Part shown: one piece after another, positions 35,721 to 44,855 of the stretch
How positions within the stretch are numbered: the first letter of the stretch is position 1
How the letters are laid out: each line of letters starts with the position of its first letter
NCBI RefSeq assembly: GCF_018449605.1
Contig: NZ_JAAVUW010000001.1
Coordinates: 1 to 64,000 of the forward strand
DNA from: Luteibacter sp. dw_328
Lineage (GTDB): Bacteria > Pseudomonadota > Gammaproteobacteria > Xanthomonadales > Rhodanobacteraceae
Direction of reading: 5' to 3'
Length of the DNA stretch: 64,000 nt
Notes under the pieces: generated by a model
What the model was told of the DNA's origin: nothing
Databases searched by the model: none
What the model saw: the letters and a program-made list of their open reading frames with translations, nothing else
Translations under genes and position numbers: made by a program

Positions 35721-36260
35721 ATGACCAAGATCGCTATTGCCGTCGCCCTCGCCAGCCTCTTCGCCGGTACAGCCACCGCGGGTAACGTCGTCGACAAGAG
35801 TGTCGTCGTCCCGATGACCCTGGTGACCGCCGATGGCGCGGGCGCCTCCGTGGGTACCGTGACTGTCACCCAGTCGGCGGGTGGACTCGTCTTCACCCCG
35901 AACCTCAACGGCTTGCCGCCGGGCGACCATGGCTTCCACCTGCATGAGAAGGCCAGCTGCGATCCGGGCGAGAAGGACGGCAAGAAGGGCGCCGCCCTCG
36001 CTGCCGGTGGTCACTTCGATCCGCAGCACACCGGCAAGCACGAAGGCCCGGACGCCGCCGGTCATGAAGGCGACCTCCCGCGCATCACGGTAGGAGCCGA
36101 TGGCACCGACACCACCGCGGTCACCGCGCCGCACCTGAAGAGCCTGGCCACCCTGAAGGGCCACGCCCTCATGATCCACGCCGGCGGCGACAACTACGCT
36201 GATGAGCCGGCTCCGCTGGGCGGCGGCGGTGCGCGTATCGCCTGCGGCGTGATCAAGTAA
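35721..36260 (+). CDS. sodC: Periplasmic Cu/Zn superoxide dismutase
   Basis: The ATG at 35721 follows AAGGAG and gives a signal peptide ([20 protein letters not shown]); upstream in-frame residues are translated REP sequence. The 179-residue protein has bacterial SodC motifs: [13 protein letters not shown] (metal His and disulfide Cys), [41 protein letters not shown] and GARIACGVI (second Cys). It dismutates superoxide in the periplasm. Confidence 0.95.
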   Translation: MTKIAIAVALASLFAGTATAGNVVDKSVVVPMTLVTADGAGASVGTVTVTQSAGGLVFTPNLNGLPPGDHGFHLHEKASCDPGEKDGKKGAALAAGGHFDPQHTGKHEGPDAAGHEGDLPRITVGADGTDTTAVTAPHLKSLATLKGHALMIHAGGDNYADEPAPLGGGGARIACGVIK

Positions 36261-36267
36261 GGGTCGC

Positions 36268-36846
36268 ATGTCCCAAGGCGGTCTTTTCGCAGCCGAACCG
36301 CTCGTGATCGTCGATGACGGCCACGGGCGGTTTGCGTATGAGCCGGACGTCATTTCCGTACCGTTGGCGGAGACCTGGTTCGCCACGTTGCTGGCAGACA
36401 TTCCCTGGCAGGCCAAGCGCCGCGAGATGTATGGCCGCGAGGTGGACGTGCCGCGGCTGGTCCAGCATTACGCGCTGGAGGATCCGGCGTTGCCTTCCGT
36501 GCTGCGTGATGCGGGCCGCGAGGTGATCGCGGCGACGGGCGTGCCGTTTACATCGGTGGGCCTGAACCTGTATCGCGACGGGCGCGATAGCGTGGCGCCG
36601 CACAACGACCACATCGAGGAGCTGGCGGAAGGCGCGCCGATCACGTTGCTGTCGCTGGGCGCCACCCGGACGATGGCCTTGCGCGAGCGCGAATCGCCGA
36701 AGCGGAAGTTCGATGTGAAGCTGGAGCCGGGAAGCCTGCTGACGATGAGTTACGCCACGCAGTTCCATTGGGATCATGGGATTCCCAAGGCGCGCGGTGA
36801 GGTGGGCCCGCGGATCAGCCTGGCGTTCCGGGTGAGGCCGCTTTAG
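36268..36846 (+). CDS. AlkB-like 2-oxoglutarate/Fe(II) dioxygenase
   Basis: The 192-residue protein carries the iron ligands in VAPHNDHIEEL (HxD) and FHWDHGIPK, and the 2-oxoglutarate-binding RISLAFRVR. LYRDGRDSVAPHND matches the NxYxdgxdxixpHsD motif of AlkB/ALKBH2-type repair enzymes. It probably removes alkyl groups from nucleic acid bases. It lies 7 bases after sodC, and its end overlaps the convergent GGDEF gene by 4 bases. Confidence 0.85.
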   Translation: MSQGGLFAAEPLVIVDDGHGRFAYEPDVISVPLAETWFATLLADIPWQAKRREMYGREVDVPRLVQHYALEDPALPSVLRDAGREVIAATGVPFTSVGLNLYRDGRDSVAPHNDHIEELAEGAPITLLSLGATRTMALRERESPKRKFDVKLEPGSLLTMSYATQFHWDHGIPKARGEVGPRISLAFRVRPL

Positions 36847-37916
36847 AAGAGATCGATGCTGCCCAGCGCGACGGCTGAACCCAGCTCGCCGAGCTTGGTC
36901 AGTGCCTCATAACCGTGCACGCTGTTTCGGCCATTTTCCTTGGCGAAGTACAGCGCTTTATCCGCGCGGTCGAGCACGATTTCGGGGTAGTCGTTCTCGG
37001 TGATGCGCGCGTAGCCAATGCTCACCGTCACGTGGCCCACCTGGGGGAACGCGTGCTCGGCGACGAAGTGACGGAAACGGTCCAGTGCCATGTGCGCGAC
37101 GCGTTCGTCCTGCGCGGCGATGAGCATGACGAACTCTTCGCCACCAAAACGGAACAGGACATCGCTCTGGCGGAAGCTGTGGCGCATCTGCTGGGCGAGC
37201 ATCAGGATGACCTCGTCGCCGTAGACGTGGCCGTAGGTGTCGTTGATGCGCTTGAAGTGATCGATGTCGAGGATGGCCAGCCAGATCTGCGAGACATCGT
37301 CCTCGAAGGGCAGGCGGCGCTCGTCGTCGCCCTTGGCCGAGGCGCGGGCACGCTGGCGCTGCAACTTGAGCAGGCGTTGCAGGCGTTGCTCGAAGCTGCG
37401 CCGGTTGTACAGGCCGGTGAGCTTGTCGCGCTCGCTCTCGTTGAGCAGCGCGATGTAGTTGCCGTAGATGCGGGCGTAGCCCTCGACCATGTTGCGCACG
37501 CTGTCCAGCGAATCTTCCGATTCCAGCATCAGCGCGCCGATGGCCGCGTGGTCACGCTGGATCGGGATCACCAGGCGGCAGGTGCCGTCGTCGGTGACAT
37601 CGCTGATGGCTTCCAGCGTTTCCATAGCGCAGACGATCGTGTCGATCGGATCGCCGTCGCGCGTGGGATCCAGCGCTTCGACCACGAAGGCGCCTTCGGC
37701 ATTGCGCGAGCAGACCACGATGGAATCTACCGGCAGCTGCAGGCTCTCGCCGCGCTTGCACAGGGTGACGCTGCTGACGGAAATCAGTTCGGCCAGCGAC
37801 AGCACCAGGCTGTGGTCGAGGGCGTCGATATCGCGGTGGTGGGTGAACTCGGCCACGGAGGCGAGCAGGCGCGACTCCGGCGGCCCACCGGCAAGCGAAT
37901 GCCAGGGCGACCTCAT
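36843..37916 (-). CDS. GAF-like GGDEF diguanylate cyclase
   Basis: The 357-residue protein has an N-terminal GAF-like sensor (about 20-165, LSLAELISVSSVTLCKRGES, RLVIPIQRDHAAIGALMLES) and a GGDEF domain about 175-335. The latter has DKLTGLYNRRSFEQRL, LAILDIDHFKRINDTYGHVY and an intact FGGEEF active site, so it should make c-di-GMP from two GTP. No RxxD inhibitory site is obvious before GGEEF. It has no membrane segment. The 235 bases upstream (37917-38151) hold no gene I can support. Confidence 0.9.
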   Translation of the reverse strand: MRSPWHSLAGGPPESRLLASVAEFTHHRDIDALDHSLVLSLAELISVSSVTLCKRGESLQLPVDSIVVCSRNAEGAFVVEALDPTRDGDPIDTIVCAMETLEAISDVTDDGTCRLVIPIQRDHAAIGALMLESEDSLDSVRNMVEGYARIYGNYIALLNESERDKLTGLYNRRSFEQRLQRLLKLQRQRARASAKGDDERRLPFEDDVSQIWLAILDIDHFKRINDTYGHVYGDEVILMLAQQMRHSFRQSDVLFRFGGEEFVMLIAAQDERVAHMALDRFRHFVAEHAFPQVGHVTVSIGYARITENDYPEIVLDRADKALYFAKENGRNSVHGYEALTKLGELGSAVALGSIDLF

Positions 37917-38151
37917 GAGCGCATGTCTCCTGCGACGTGACGTCCGCTATGTGAGCAACTGGCTGGCACCGACCCCTTCCTCCCCTGTTGGTGTCGCGAC
38001 GATGATCCCCTACCGCGCAACCTCGAAGTTGTTAGCGGCACCGTCATCGCGAACTTTAGGGCAAATTCGGCAAGAATTCAGGAAAATGTAGGAAACTGAG
38101 AACGGGTTCCGCTTTTGTCGCTTCACGAATGTGATGGGTTGGGTTAGGGCG

Positions 38152-39084
38152 TCATTCCGGCATGGGTGGCCAATGCGCCAGCAGCGCCGGATCGACGCCG
38201 ACCCTTCGGCAGGATCGCGAGGCGACGCCTTCGGTCAGCGCCACGCGGAACAAGGGCGCCATGCCGCGGAGGGCGCCACGCGCCAGTCGCGCCTTGCGCA
38301 GGTCGCTATCCGTTCGCTGCAACAGTGTTGCCGCCCAGTCCGGCAGCAACGCGGCGCCGGCATGCAGGAACAGGTCGCGCGACAGACCGGCCATCGGTAC
38401 GGGCAGGTCGAGGCGCCTGAGCACGTCGAGCACCACATGCGAGCGCTCCCCGAACACCAGCGTTGGCAGCACCTGCGCGATATACGCGTCCATGTCGGCG
38501 ACTGAGCCCGGTACATCGCGGGCGCCGAGGGCTTCGGCCACTCGACGCGTCTCGTCCAGATAGGCATCGGCGACACGTGGCGTGACGGCCTTAGGCCCGT
38601 AGGCGCGATAGCCGGCCAGAAAACTCGACATCTCGCTGACGTGGACCCAGGTGAGCAGGTCCGGATCGTCGGCCGCGTAGGGAGCCCCGGCCTCATCCAC
38701 GCCGCGCACGTGGCTGTGGATCATGCGCACGTGCCCGATGAGTGCCTGCGCTTCGCTCGTGGGGGCGTAAGTGGTCGCGCCGACGAAGGCGGTGGTCCGG
38801 CGCAGTCGGCCGACCAGATCCTCGCGGAAATTCGAGTGATCCCACACGCCAGCCAGCGCACGCGGGTGCAGCAGTTGCAGGTACAGCGCGCAGAGGCCAC
38901 CGGCAAGCATGCCGCAGAAATCCGAGTGCATGCGCCAGGTAACGCTGGAGGGTCCGAACAGGCCGGGATCGCCCACGGGATGGTCGTAGTCGATGCCGCC
39001 CGAGGGCGGCCTGGGAAACGCCGTGAGCACCCAGCGCCGGATGGGCGCGGAGGCGGGACGAAGCAGGCGCGCGAAGGTCGTCAT
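38152..39084 (-). CDS. DUF2236 (MpaB/latex-clearing oxygenase-like) protein
   Basis: The 310-residue protein fits the DUF2236 family, named after fungal MpaB and rubber oxygenases. Visible landmarks are FGPSSVTWRMHSDFCGMLAG, LQLLHPRALAGVWDHSNF, RLRRTTAFVGATTY, RMIHSHVRGVDEAG and LLTWVHVSEMSSFL. Conserved histidines in these segments probably bind heme. The substrate is unknown. It lies 4 bases downstream of corA on the same strand. Confidence 0.8.
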   Translation of the reverse strand: MTTFARLLRPASAPIRRWVLTAFPRPPSGGIDYDHPVGDPGLFGPSSVTWRMHSDFCGMLAGGLCALYLQLLHPRALAGVWDHSNFREDLVGRLRRTTAFVGATTYAPTSEAQALIGHVRMIHSHVRGVDEAGAPYAADDPDLLTWVHVSEMSSFLAGYRAYGPKAVTPRVADAYLDETRRVAEALGARDVPGSVADMDAYIAQVLPTLVFGERSHVVLDVLRRLDLPVPMAGLSRDLFLHAGAALLPDWAATLLQRTDSDLRKARLARGALRGMAPLFRVALTEGVASRSCRRVGVDPALLAHWPPMPE

Positions 39085-39088
39085 GGAC

Positions 39089-40051
39089 TCAGTCCCCGGA
39101 CCACCAGCCTCGCCATTTAAAGAACCACACCGGCAGGAGCGTGCTGAGGATGATCACGCCCAGCGCGATGGGATAGCCGTACGGCATGCTGAGTTCGGGC
39201 ATGTCCTTGAAGTTCATGCCCCAGATGCCGGCCAGGATGATCGGCGGAATGGTCGCGACGGACGCGACGGTCAGCACCTTCATCACATGGTTCTGGTCGG
39301 TACTGATGAAGCCGAGCGTGGCGTCGAGCAGGAACTGCAGCTTGTTGGTGAGCTGGTCGTCGAACTCGTCCAGCGTCCGCAGGTCGTGATCGACCACGCG
39401 CAGGCGCACCTCCACGTTCTCGGACATCCATTCCGGCTTCTTGGCGCGCACGAACGAGACGATGCGCTGCACGCCCAGCATGGATGAGCGATTGCGCGCC
39501 TGCAGACCCTCGAGCCGGCCGATCTCCAGCATGATGTCGCGCAGCAACGGCGTGCCCAGGCGTTCCGGCGTGAACACGCGGTCGGAGAGTTTCTTCAGCT
39601 CCGCCGAGACATCTTCCATGCGTTGCGCAGCGAGGTTGACGATGGCCTCGATCAGGGTGGCGAGCGCATCGGCACTGGATTCCCAGTGGTGCTCGCGGCA
39701 GCTGTCGCTGGCCAGTTTGAACGCTGGCGATTCGGCGAAGCGCAGCGTCATCAACACGCGGCCGGTGACCACGATGCCGACCGGGCCCGGGTAGTGGCCG
39801 TTGTCGGTGTCGGCGAAATAGGGGATGGACAGGTACATGGCGTCGTCGTCCGTACGGATACGGCTGGACAGGGCCAGGTTCACGATGTCGCTACGCTCGG
39901 GCACGCGCAGTCCGGTGATCTCGGCGGCGCAGCGGCGTTCGTCTTCGTTGGGGTCGAACAGGTCGACCCAGATCGGGGCGTTCGGCTTGCCCATCCCGGC
40001 GGTCCACTGGACGGGGCCGGTGAGATTCCCGTGTTCGTGAATAATCAGCAC
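39089..40051 (-). CDS. corA: CorA-family magnesium/divalent-cation transporter
   Basis: The 320-residue protein has a soluble N-terminal domain, a long stalk helix and two C-terminal membrane helices separated by the selectivity motif GMN (GIWGMNFKDMPELSMPYG). The second helix ends in the basic FFKWRGWW. It is a CorA-type pentameric channel of the inner membrane. The N-terminal part (IWVDLFDPNEDERRCAAEIT) is family-typical. Confidence 0.93.
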   Translation of the reverse strand: MLIIHEHGNLTGPVQWTAGMGKPNAPIWVDLFDPNEDERRCAAEITGLRVPERSDIVNLALSSRIRTDDDAMYLSIPYFADTDNGHYPGPVGIVVTGRVLMTLRFAESPAFKLASDSCREHHWESSADALATLIEAIVNLAAQRMEDVSAELKKLSDRVFTPERLGTPLLRDIMLEIGRLEGLQARNRSSMLGVQRIVSFVRAKKPEWMSENVEVRLRVVDHDLRTLDEFDDQLTNKLQFLLDATLGFISTDQNHVMKVLTVASVATIPPIILAGIWGMNFKDMPELSMPYGYPIALGVIILSTLLPVWFFKWRGWWSGD

Positions 40052-40111
40052 GTGCGATGGTGTCCTTGGCGACCTGGGAGCGCCACCGGCGTAGCCGGCG
40101 GCGCGGGCAGT

Positions 40112-40537
40112 TTACGCTTCCAGCGTCGCGTCCATCGTGATGGCAGCCTTCAGAACTTTCGATACCGGACAGCCTTGCTCGGCCTGTTTGGCGATCGCTT
40201 CAAAGCCCGCCTGGTCGGTACCGGGCACCTTCGCCTTCACGGTCAGGTGGGCCTTGGTGATCGTGAAGCCGTCGCCGTCCTTTTCCAGGGTGATCGTCGA
40301 CTTGGTCTCGATCTTGTCGGCGGTCAGGCCGGCGGCATTGAGCAATCCGGACAGGGCCATGCTGAAGCAGCCCGCGTGCGCCGCGCCGAGCAGTTCCTCG
40401 GGATTGGTGCCGGGGCCGTCCTCGAAGCGCGACTTGAATCCGTACGGGGCTTCCTTAAGAACGCCGGTCTGGCTCGAAATGACGCCCTGGCCGTCCTTGA
40501 TCCCGCCTTGCCATACTGCTGATCCCCACTTTTGCAT
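40112..40537 (-). CDS. OsmC-family peroxiredoxin/thiol hydroperoxidase
   Basis: The ATG at 40537 follows AGGAGAG; the frame upstream is not family-like. The 141-residue protein has the two reactive cysteines of OsmC/Ohr proteins in LGAAHAGCFSMALSGLLN and KQAEQGCPVSKVLKAA, plus NPEELLGAAHAG. It would reduce organic hydroperoxides in the cytosol. The pattern is closer to OsmC than Ohr, but I cannot separate them with certainty. Confidence 0.88.
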   Translation of the reverse strand: MQKWGSAVWQGGIKDGQGVISSQTGVLKEAPYGFKSRFEDGPGTNPEELLGAAHAGCFSMALSGLLNAAGLTADKIETKSTITLEKDGDGFTITKAHLTVKAKVPGTDQAGFEAIAKQAEQGCPVSKVLKAAITMDATLEA

Positions 40538-40657
40538 GATGCTCTCCTCGCTGGTGATGGAATGCCGGTCGGAACACGTGCATGCTGATCCTCGAACGTT
40601 ACCGGCCGGTGCATCCACATAATGCGAAGGGTCGGCCTGGCTTGATTGGAGAGAACG

Positions 40658-40957
40658 ATGAGCGAAACGCCAAAACCGCTTGAGATCAGTCACGACACCG
40701 CGAACCAGCTGTTCGTGGCCAAGGTGGACGGTTACGACTGTGAGCTGGAATACCGGCTGCAGGGCAAGATCATGAGCATTACGCATACCGGAGTGCCTTC
40801 GCCGGTAGGCGGCCGTGGCATCGCGGCGCTGCTAACGAAGTACGCCGTCGAGACGGCGCAGAAGCAGCACTGGAAGATCGACCCGGCGTGCGCTTACGCC
40901 GAGGCGTGGTTCAAGCGGAATCCGGAGTATGCGCATCTGCTGGTGCCTGCGGGCTGA
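40658..40957 (+). CDS. Small GNAT-like acetyltransferase (YjdJ type)
   Basis: This 99-residue protein matches the short GNAT-like family: CELEYRLQGKIMSITHTGVP, the acetyl-CoA loop VGGRGIAALLTKYAVETAQ, WKIDPACAYAEAWFKRNPEY. ATG 40658 is preceded by GGAGAG. The acceptor is unknown. A paired REP starts 12 bases after the stop. Confidence 0.82.
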   Translation: MSETPKPLEISHDTANQLFVAKVDGYDCELEYRLQGKIMSITHTGVPSPVGGRGIAALLTKYAVETAQKQHWKIDPACAYAEAWFKRNPEYAHLLVPAG

Positions 40958-40969
40958 GGTGATCGGGCT

Positions 40970-41035
40970 ATCGCCGCTGAAGCGGCTCCCACAAAAGGCA
41001 GGACTGCTCCCTGTGGGAGCCGCTTCAGCGGCGAT
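40970..41035. repeat. Paired REP element, type B (GCTTCAG core)
   Basis: Perfect 23-base inverted arms at 40970-40992 and 41013-41035 (GTGGGAGCCGCTTCAGCGGC..) with a 20-base spacer. It lies between the acetyltransferase and the S9 peptidase and may act as a transcriptional or mRNA-stability boundary. Confidence 0.92.
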
Positions 41036-41101
41036 GGGTCTCGCCGCAACCTGAACGGACGTGCTAGTTTTCGCGCTCCCCATTCATATTCAGGGTCACC
41101 T

Positions 41102-43156
41102 ATGCGAACGAAGTGGATTGCCGCCGCCGTGGCGCTTGCCTGTGTGGGCTCTGCCCAGGCCGACACCGCCGCGAAGACCGCGGATGACCCGCGTATCGCC
41201 GCAATCCTCGACTCGCTGGGCAAGGTCCGCACCGTCGAATCCGTCGCCTTCTCGCCCGATGGCAAGCACCTGGCCTGGGCCGTGAAGACCAACGGCAAGC
41301 CCGTCGTCGAAGTGGCCGATGCCGACGGCCGCAATGCACACCGGATCACCGCCTCGAAGGGCTGCAGTGAGATCTCCGTGGCATGGGCGCCTGATTCCCG
41401 GCACCTGGCCTTCCTCTCCGACTGCGCCGGCAAGGCGCCGGGTGTGGAAGAGGGGAAGCAGAACGATATCAACGTGGTCGACATCGCCGGCAAAGCGGCG
41501 CCGCAGCGCCTGACCCACCTCACCGGTTACATCGACGGCCTCGAGTGGCGTCCGGACGGCAAGGCGCTCGCCTTCCTTTATGTCCCCAATGCGACCCGCC
41601 GGGCCAGCGCCACCGCCGCGGCCAAGGTGCAGACCGGCGAAGTCGGCGTCGAAGGCATCGAGATCCAGCAGGTTGCCATGGTCGAAGCGACCGGGGGTGC
41701 AGTCACGACGCTGACCCCGGCCGGCCTGCACGTCTATGAATTCAGCTTCGCGCCGGACAGCCGTCGCCTCGCCTATGTCGCCGCCGAACCGCCGGGTGAC
41801 AACAACTGGTGGGTGGCGAAGCTCTACGTGCAGCCCGCCGCGCCGACGGCCAAGCCCGTGACGGTCGTCGATACCTCGACGCTCACCGGTCCGCTGAAGG
41901 ACCTGCAGATGGCCGTGCCGCGCTTCTCGCCGGACGGCTCGCGCATCGCCTTCATCGGCGGCCTGATGAGCGACCAGGGTTCCACCGGTGGCGATATCTG
42001 GACTGTCTCCAGCAACGGCGGTGCCGCACCGGTCGACGTGACCCCGGGCATCACCACCACGCCGGCCTGGATCACCTGGACGGGCGCAGACGAACTGCTC
42101 GTTTCCGAGGCGGCGGCCGGCGCCAGCCGCGTGTCGCGTTACGCGCTTTCGGCCAATGGCGACGCCTCCGCGTCCACCGTGTTCGAAGTGCCGATGACGA
42201 TCGGCGACGGTCGCCTGTCGATGTCCGTGTCGCTCACGGCGGACGCGAACAAGGCGGTCTTCACCGCCAGTTCGTACGACAAGCCGTTCGAAGTGCATGT
42301 CGCCAACCTCGACGGCAAGGCAGCGCCGGTGTCCGTCACCTCGTTCAACGCCGGCCTGAAACCGTCCTGGGGCAAGGCCGAATCCATCACCTGGAAGAAC
42401 GAAGGTCATGACGTCCAGGGCTGGCTGCTTTACCCGGCCAACTACAACCCGAAGAAACACTACGGCATGATCGTCTCGATCCACGGCGGTCCGGCGGCTG
42501 CCGTGACGCCGCGTTGGCCGGGCGCAGGTTATGGCGGTGCGCCGCTGTCCGCGCTGGGCTACTTCGTCTTCATGCCCAATCCCCGTGGCAGCTACGGCCA
42601 GGGCGAAGCCTTTGTCCAGGCTAACCGCAAGGACTTCGGTTACGGCGACCTGCGCGATGTGCTCGCCGGGGTCGATAGCATCGAGAAAACCCATCCCGTC
42701 GACGATAAGCGCCTTGGCCTCACGGGCTGGAGCTACGGTGGTTTCATGACCATGTTCGCCGTGACCCAGACCCATCGCTTCAGCGCGGCGGTGGCCGGTG
42801 CCGGCATCTCGAACTGGCAAAGCTATTACGGCCAGAACCTGATCGACCAGTGGATGAAGCCGTACTTCGGCGCCTCGGTGTACGACGATCCGGGCGTGTA
42901 CGCGAAGAGCTCGGCCATTAACTTCATCAAGGAAGTGCGGACGCCGACCCTGATCGTGGTCGGTGAGCGCGACGCCGAAACACCGGCCCCGCAGTCGTTC
43001 GAGTTCTGGCACGCGCTGCGCGCCCAGAACGTGCCGACCTCGCTCGTGGTCTACCCGGGTGAGGGTCATGGCTTTGCGCGCGACGCCAGCCGGCGTGACG
43101 TGCTGGCCCGGGCCCTGGCCTGGTTCGATCGTTACCTTCCGGCCAACGGGAAGTAG
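41102..43156 (+). CDS. Secreted S9-family prolyl-oligopeptidase-like serine peptidase
   Basis: The 684-residue protein has a signal peptide (KWIAAAVALACVGSAQA) and a WD40-like propeller about 30-420 (VAFSPDGKHLAWAV, FSFAPDSRRLAYVA, RFSPDGSRIAFIG). The C-terminal alpha/beta-hydrolase has Ser544 in GLTGWSYGGFMT, Asp624 in VVGERDAETP and His656 in GEGHGFARD as the catalytic triad. It is a periplasmic acylaminoacyl- or dipeptidyl-peptidase-like enzyme; exact specificity is unclear. Confidence 0.92.
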   Translation: MRTKWIAAAVALACVGSAQADTAAKTADDPRIAAILDSLGKVRTVESVAFSPDGKHLAWAVKTNGKPVVEVADADGRNAHRITASKGCSEISVAWAPDSRHLAFLSDCAGKAPGVEEGKQNDINVVDIAGKAAPQRLTHLTGYIDGLEWRPDGKALAFLYVPNATRRASATAAAKVQTGEVGVEGIEIQQVAMVEATGGAVTTLTPAGLHVYEFSFAPDSRRLAYVAAEPPGDNNWWVAKLYVQPAAPTAKPVTVVDTSTLTGPLKDLQMAVPRFSPDGSRIAFIGGLMSDQGSTGGDIWTVSSNGGAAPVDVTPGITTTPAWITWTGADELLVSEAAAGASRVSRYALSANGDASASTVFEVPMTIGDGRLSMSVSLTADANKAVFTASSYDKPFEVHVANLDGKAAPVSVTSFNAGLKPSWGKAESITWKNEGHDVQGWLLYPANYNPKKHYGMIVSIHGGPAAAVTPRWPGAGYGGAPLSALGYFVFMPNPRGSYGQGEAFVQANRKDFGYGDLRDVLAGVDSIEKTHPVDDKRLGLTGWSYGGFMTMFAVTQTHRFSAAVAGAGISNWQSYYGQNLIDQWMKPYFGASVYDDPGVYAKSSAINFIKEVRTPTLIVVGERDAETPAPQSFEFWHALRAQNVPTSLVVYPGEGHGFARDASRRDVLARALAWFDRYLPANGK

Positions 43157-43307
43157 ACATTCCCGAACGGTGGTTGACCGAACTACCACCATGGATTGCG
43201 TTTTTCCACCGACCCATCATCATTCGGGCTGGTTTCGACACTAAAGTCGGGGGCGGTAGTGGCCGATACTCCCAAGGGAAGCGTCTTGTGCAGGGCCGGA
43301 GCGTGGC

Positions 43308-44855
43308 GTGCTGACAAATCTTAGCGACGCCGGCCTCGACCTGGCGATGGCGAAGTGCGCTCGCTGGTCCCTCATCGGGCCCGGCGAGGGCGACCGCTGC
43401 TCGGGTTTCAGTACCGTCGGCGCAGGCCTCGGCTGGCTGGTCGCCCTGATCGTGGTCAGCGCGCTGGCCGGCCTGGTCATCGGCTGGCTCTACACGCAGC
43501 GTCGGCGCCTCAATGCACGCCTGAAGGACCCGCGCGAGCAGGCCCGGCGCGCGCTCGCCTTCCATGCCTACCACGACACCCTGACCGGCCTGCCCAACCG
43601 CGCCTACCTGATGCAGGAGCTGGAGGAGGCGCTGGCCTCGGGGGAAACGAAGTCGCTGGCGGTGCTCTTCATCGACCTCGACGGCTTCAAGTCGATCAAC
43701 GACACGCTGGGCCACGAAGCCGGCGACGCCTTCCTGCGTGCGGTGGCTACCTCGCTGCGCAGCAGCGTGCGCGAACGTGACGTGGTCTCGCGCTTCGGCG
43801 GCGACGAGTTCGTCGTGGTGGTGCAGGCGTACGGCGGCCTCGAAAACCTCGTGCGTGTCTGCCGCAAGGTGCTCGACCTGGTATCGCAGCCGGTGAACGT
43901 CGCCGGGCAGTTCGTCGCCGTCAGCCCGAGTATCGGTATCGCCGTGGCGCCACGCGATGGCGATGTGGCCGAAACGCTCATCCGTAACGCCGACGCCGCC
44001 ATGTACGCGGTGAAGGAAACCGGCAAGGCCGATTTCCGCTTCTACGAAGAGGGCATGCTCGAGCAGGCACGCGAGCGTCTCGCCCTCACGGTGGAGTTGC
44101 GCGAGGCCTTGCAGCGTGGCGAGCTGGACGTGGAATACCAGCCCAAGCGCAATTTGCGCGACGGCACGCTGGCGGGTGTCGAAGCGTTGGCGCGCTGGCA
44201 TCATCCCGTGCGCGGCGACGTGCCGCCGGCGGTATTCGTGCCGATCGCCGAGCGCTCGGCACTCATCCATGCGCTGGGCGAATACGTGCTGCGCTCGGTG
44301 CTGACGCAGGTGAAGCTGTGGGATGCGGCCGGCACCCACGTCGACTACGTCGCCATCAACCTCTCCATGCATGAGCTCAGCCGGCCGGCTTTCGTCGAGA
44401 CGCTGGCTCGCACGGTGCGTTCCTACGGCGTGGATCCCATGCGGATCCGCTTCGAGCTCACCGAGTCCACCGCGATGCGCGAGCCGGAAGAAACTTTGCG
44501 CCAGCTGGTCAAGCTGCGCTCGCACGGTTTCGACCTGCTGATCGACGACTTTGGTGCCGGCTACTGGAACCTCGGCCACTTGCGTGAGTTGCCCGTCGGC
44601 ACGATCAAGATCGACCAGTCCTTCGTGCGCGGCAGCGACTCCAACCTCGTCGACCGTGAGATCACCGAAGCGATCGTCGGGCTGGCCAAGAAACTCAACA
44701 TGCGCACCATCGCCGAAGGCGTCGAAACCGAAGCGCAGGCCGATTGGTTGCGAGGGCTCGGGTGCGACGTGGGGCAGGGTTTCTACTTTGCGCGCCCCAT
44801 GACGCCGGCTGCTTTCAGTCGGTATCTCGACCCGACGTTGGTCTATGCAGGCTGA
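43308..44855 (+). CDS. Membrane GGDEF-EAL cyclic-di-GMP protein
   Basis: The 515-residue protein starts at GTG. One membrane helix (about 38-62, GLGWLVALIVVSALAGLVIG) precedes a GGDEF domain (DTLTGLPNRAYL, intact RFGGDEF) and an EAL domain (GVEALARWHHP, FELTEST, IDDFGAGYWNLGHL, IAEGVET). The usual DDFGTGYSSL is changed to DDFGAGYWNL, but the metal-binding aspartates remain, so phosphodiesterase activity is plausible. Its last 11 bases overlap the next gene's start. Confidence 0.9.
   Translation: MLTNLSDAGLDLAMAKCARWSLIGPGEGDRCSGFSTVGAGLGWLVALIVVSALAGLVIGWLYTQRRRLNARLKDPREQARRALAFHAYHDTLTGLPNRAYLMQELEEALASGETKSLAVLFIDLDGFKSINDTLGHEAGDAFLRAVATSLRSSVRERDVVSRFGGDEFVVVVQAYGGLENLVRVCRKVLDLVSQPVNVAGQFVAVSPSIGIAVAPRDGDVAETLIRNADAAMYAVKETGKADFRFYEEGMLEQARERLALTVELREALQRGELDVEYQPKRNLRDGTLAGVEALARWHHPVRGDVPPAVFVPIAERSALIHALGEYVLRSVLTQVKLWDAAGTHVDYVAINLSMHELSRPAFVETLARTVRSYGVDPMRIRFELTESTAMREPEETLRQLVKLRSHGFDLLIDDFGAGYWNLGHLRELPVGTIKIDQSFVRGSDSNLVDREITEAIVGLAKKLNMRTIAEGVETEAQADWLRGLGCDVGQGFYFARPMTPAAFSRYLDPTLVYAG

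Noticed and set aside
37974-37990. TGGCACC as a possible sigma-54 promoter
   Set aside because: No TTGC-type -12 element lies at the required spacing.
43170-43200. Possible hairpin after the S9 peptidase (GGTGGT/ACCACC)
   Set aside because: The stem is short and no clean T-run follows directly; not strong enough to call a terminator.
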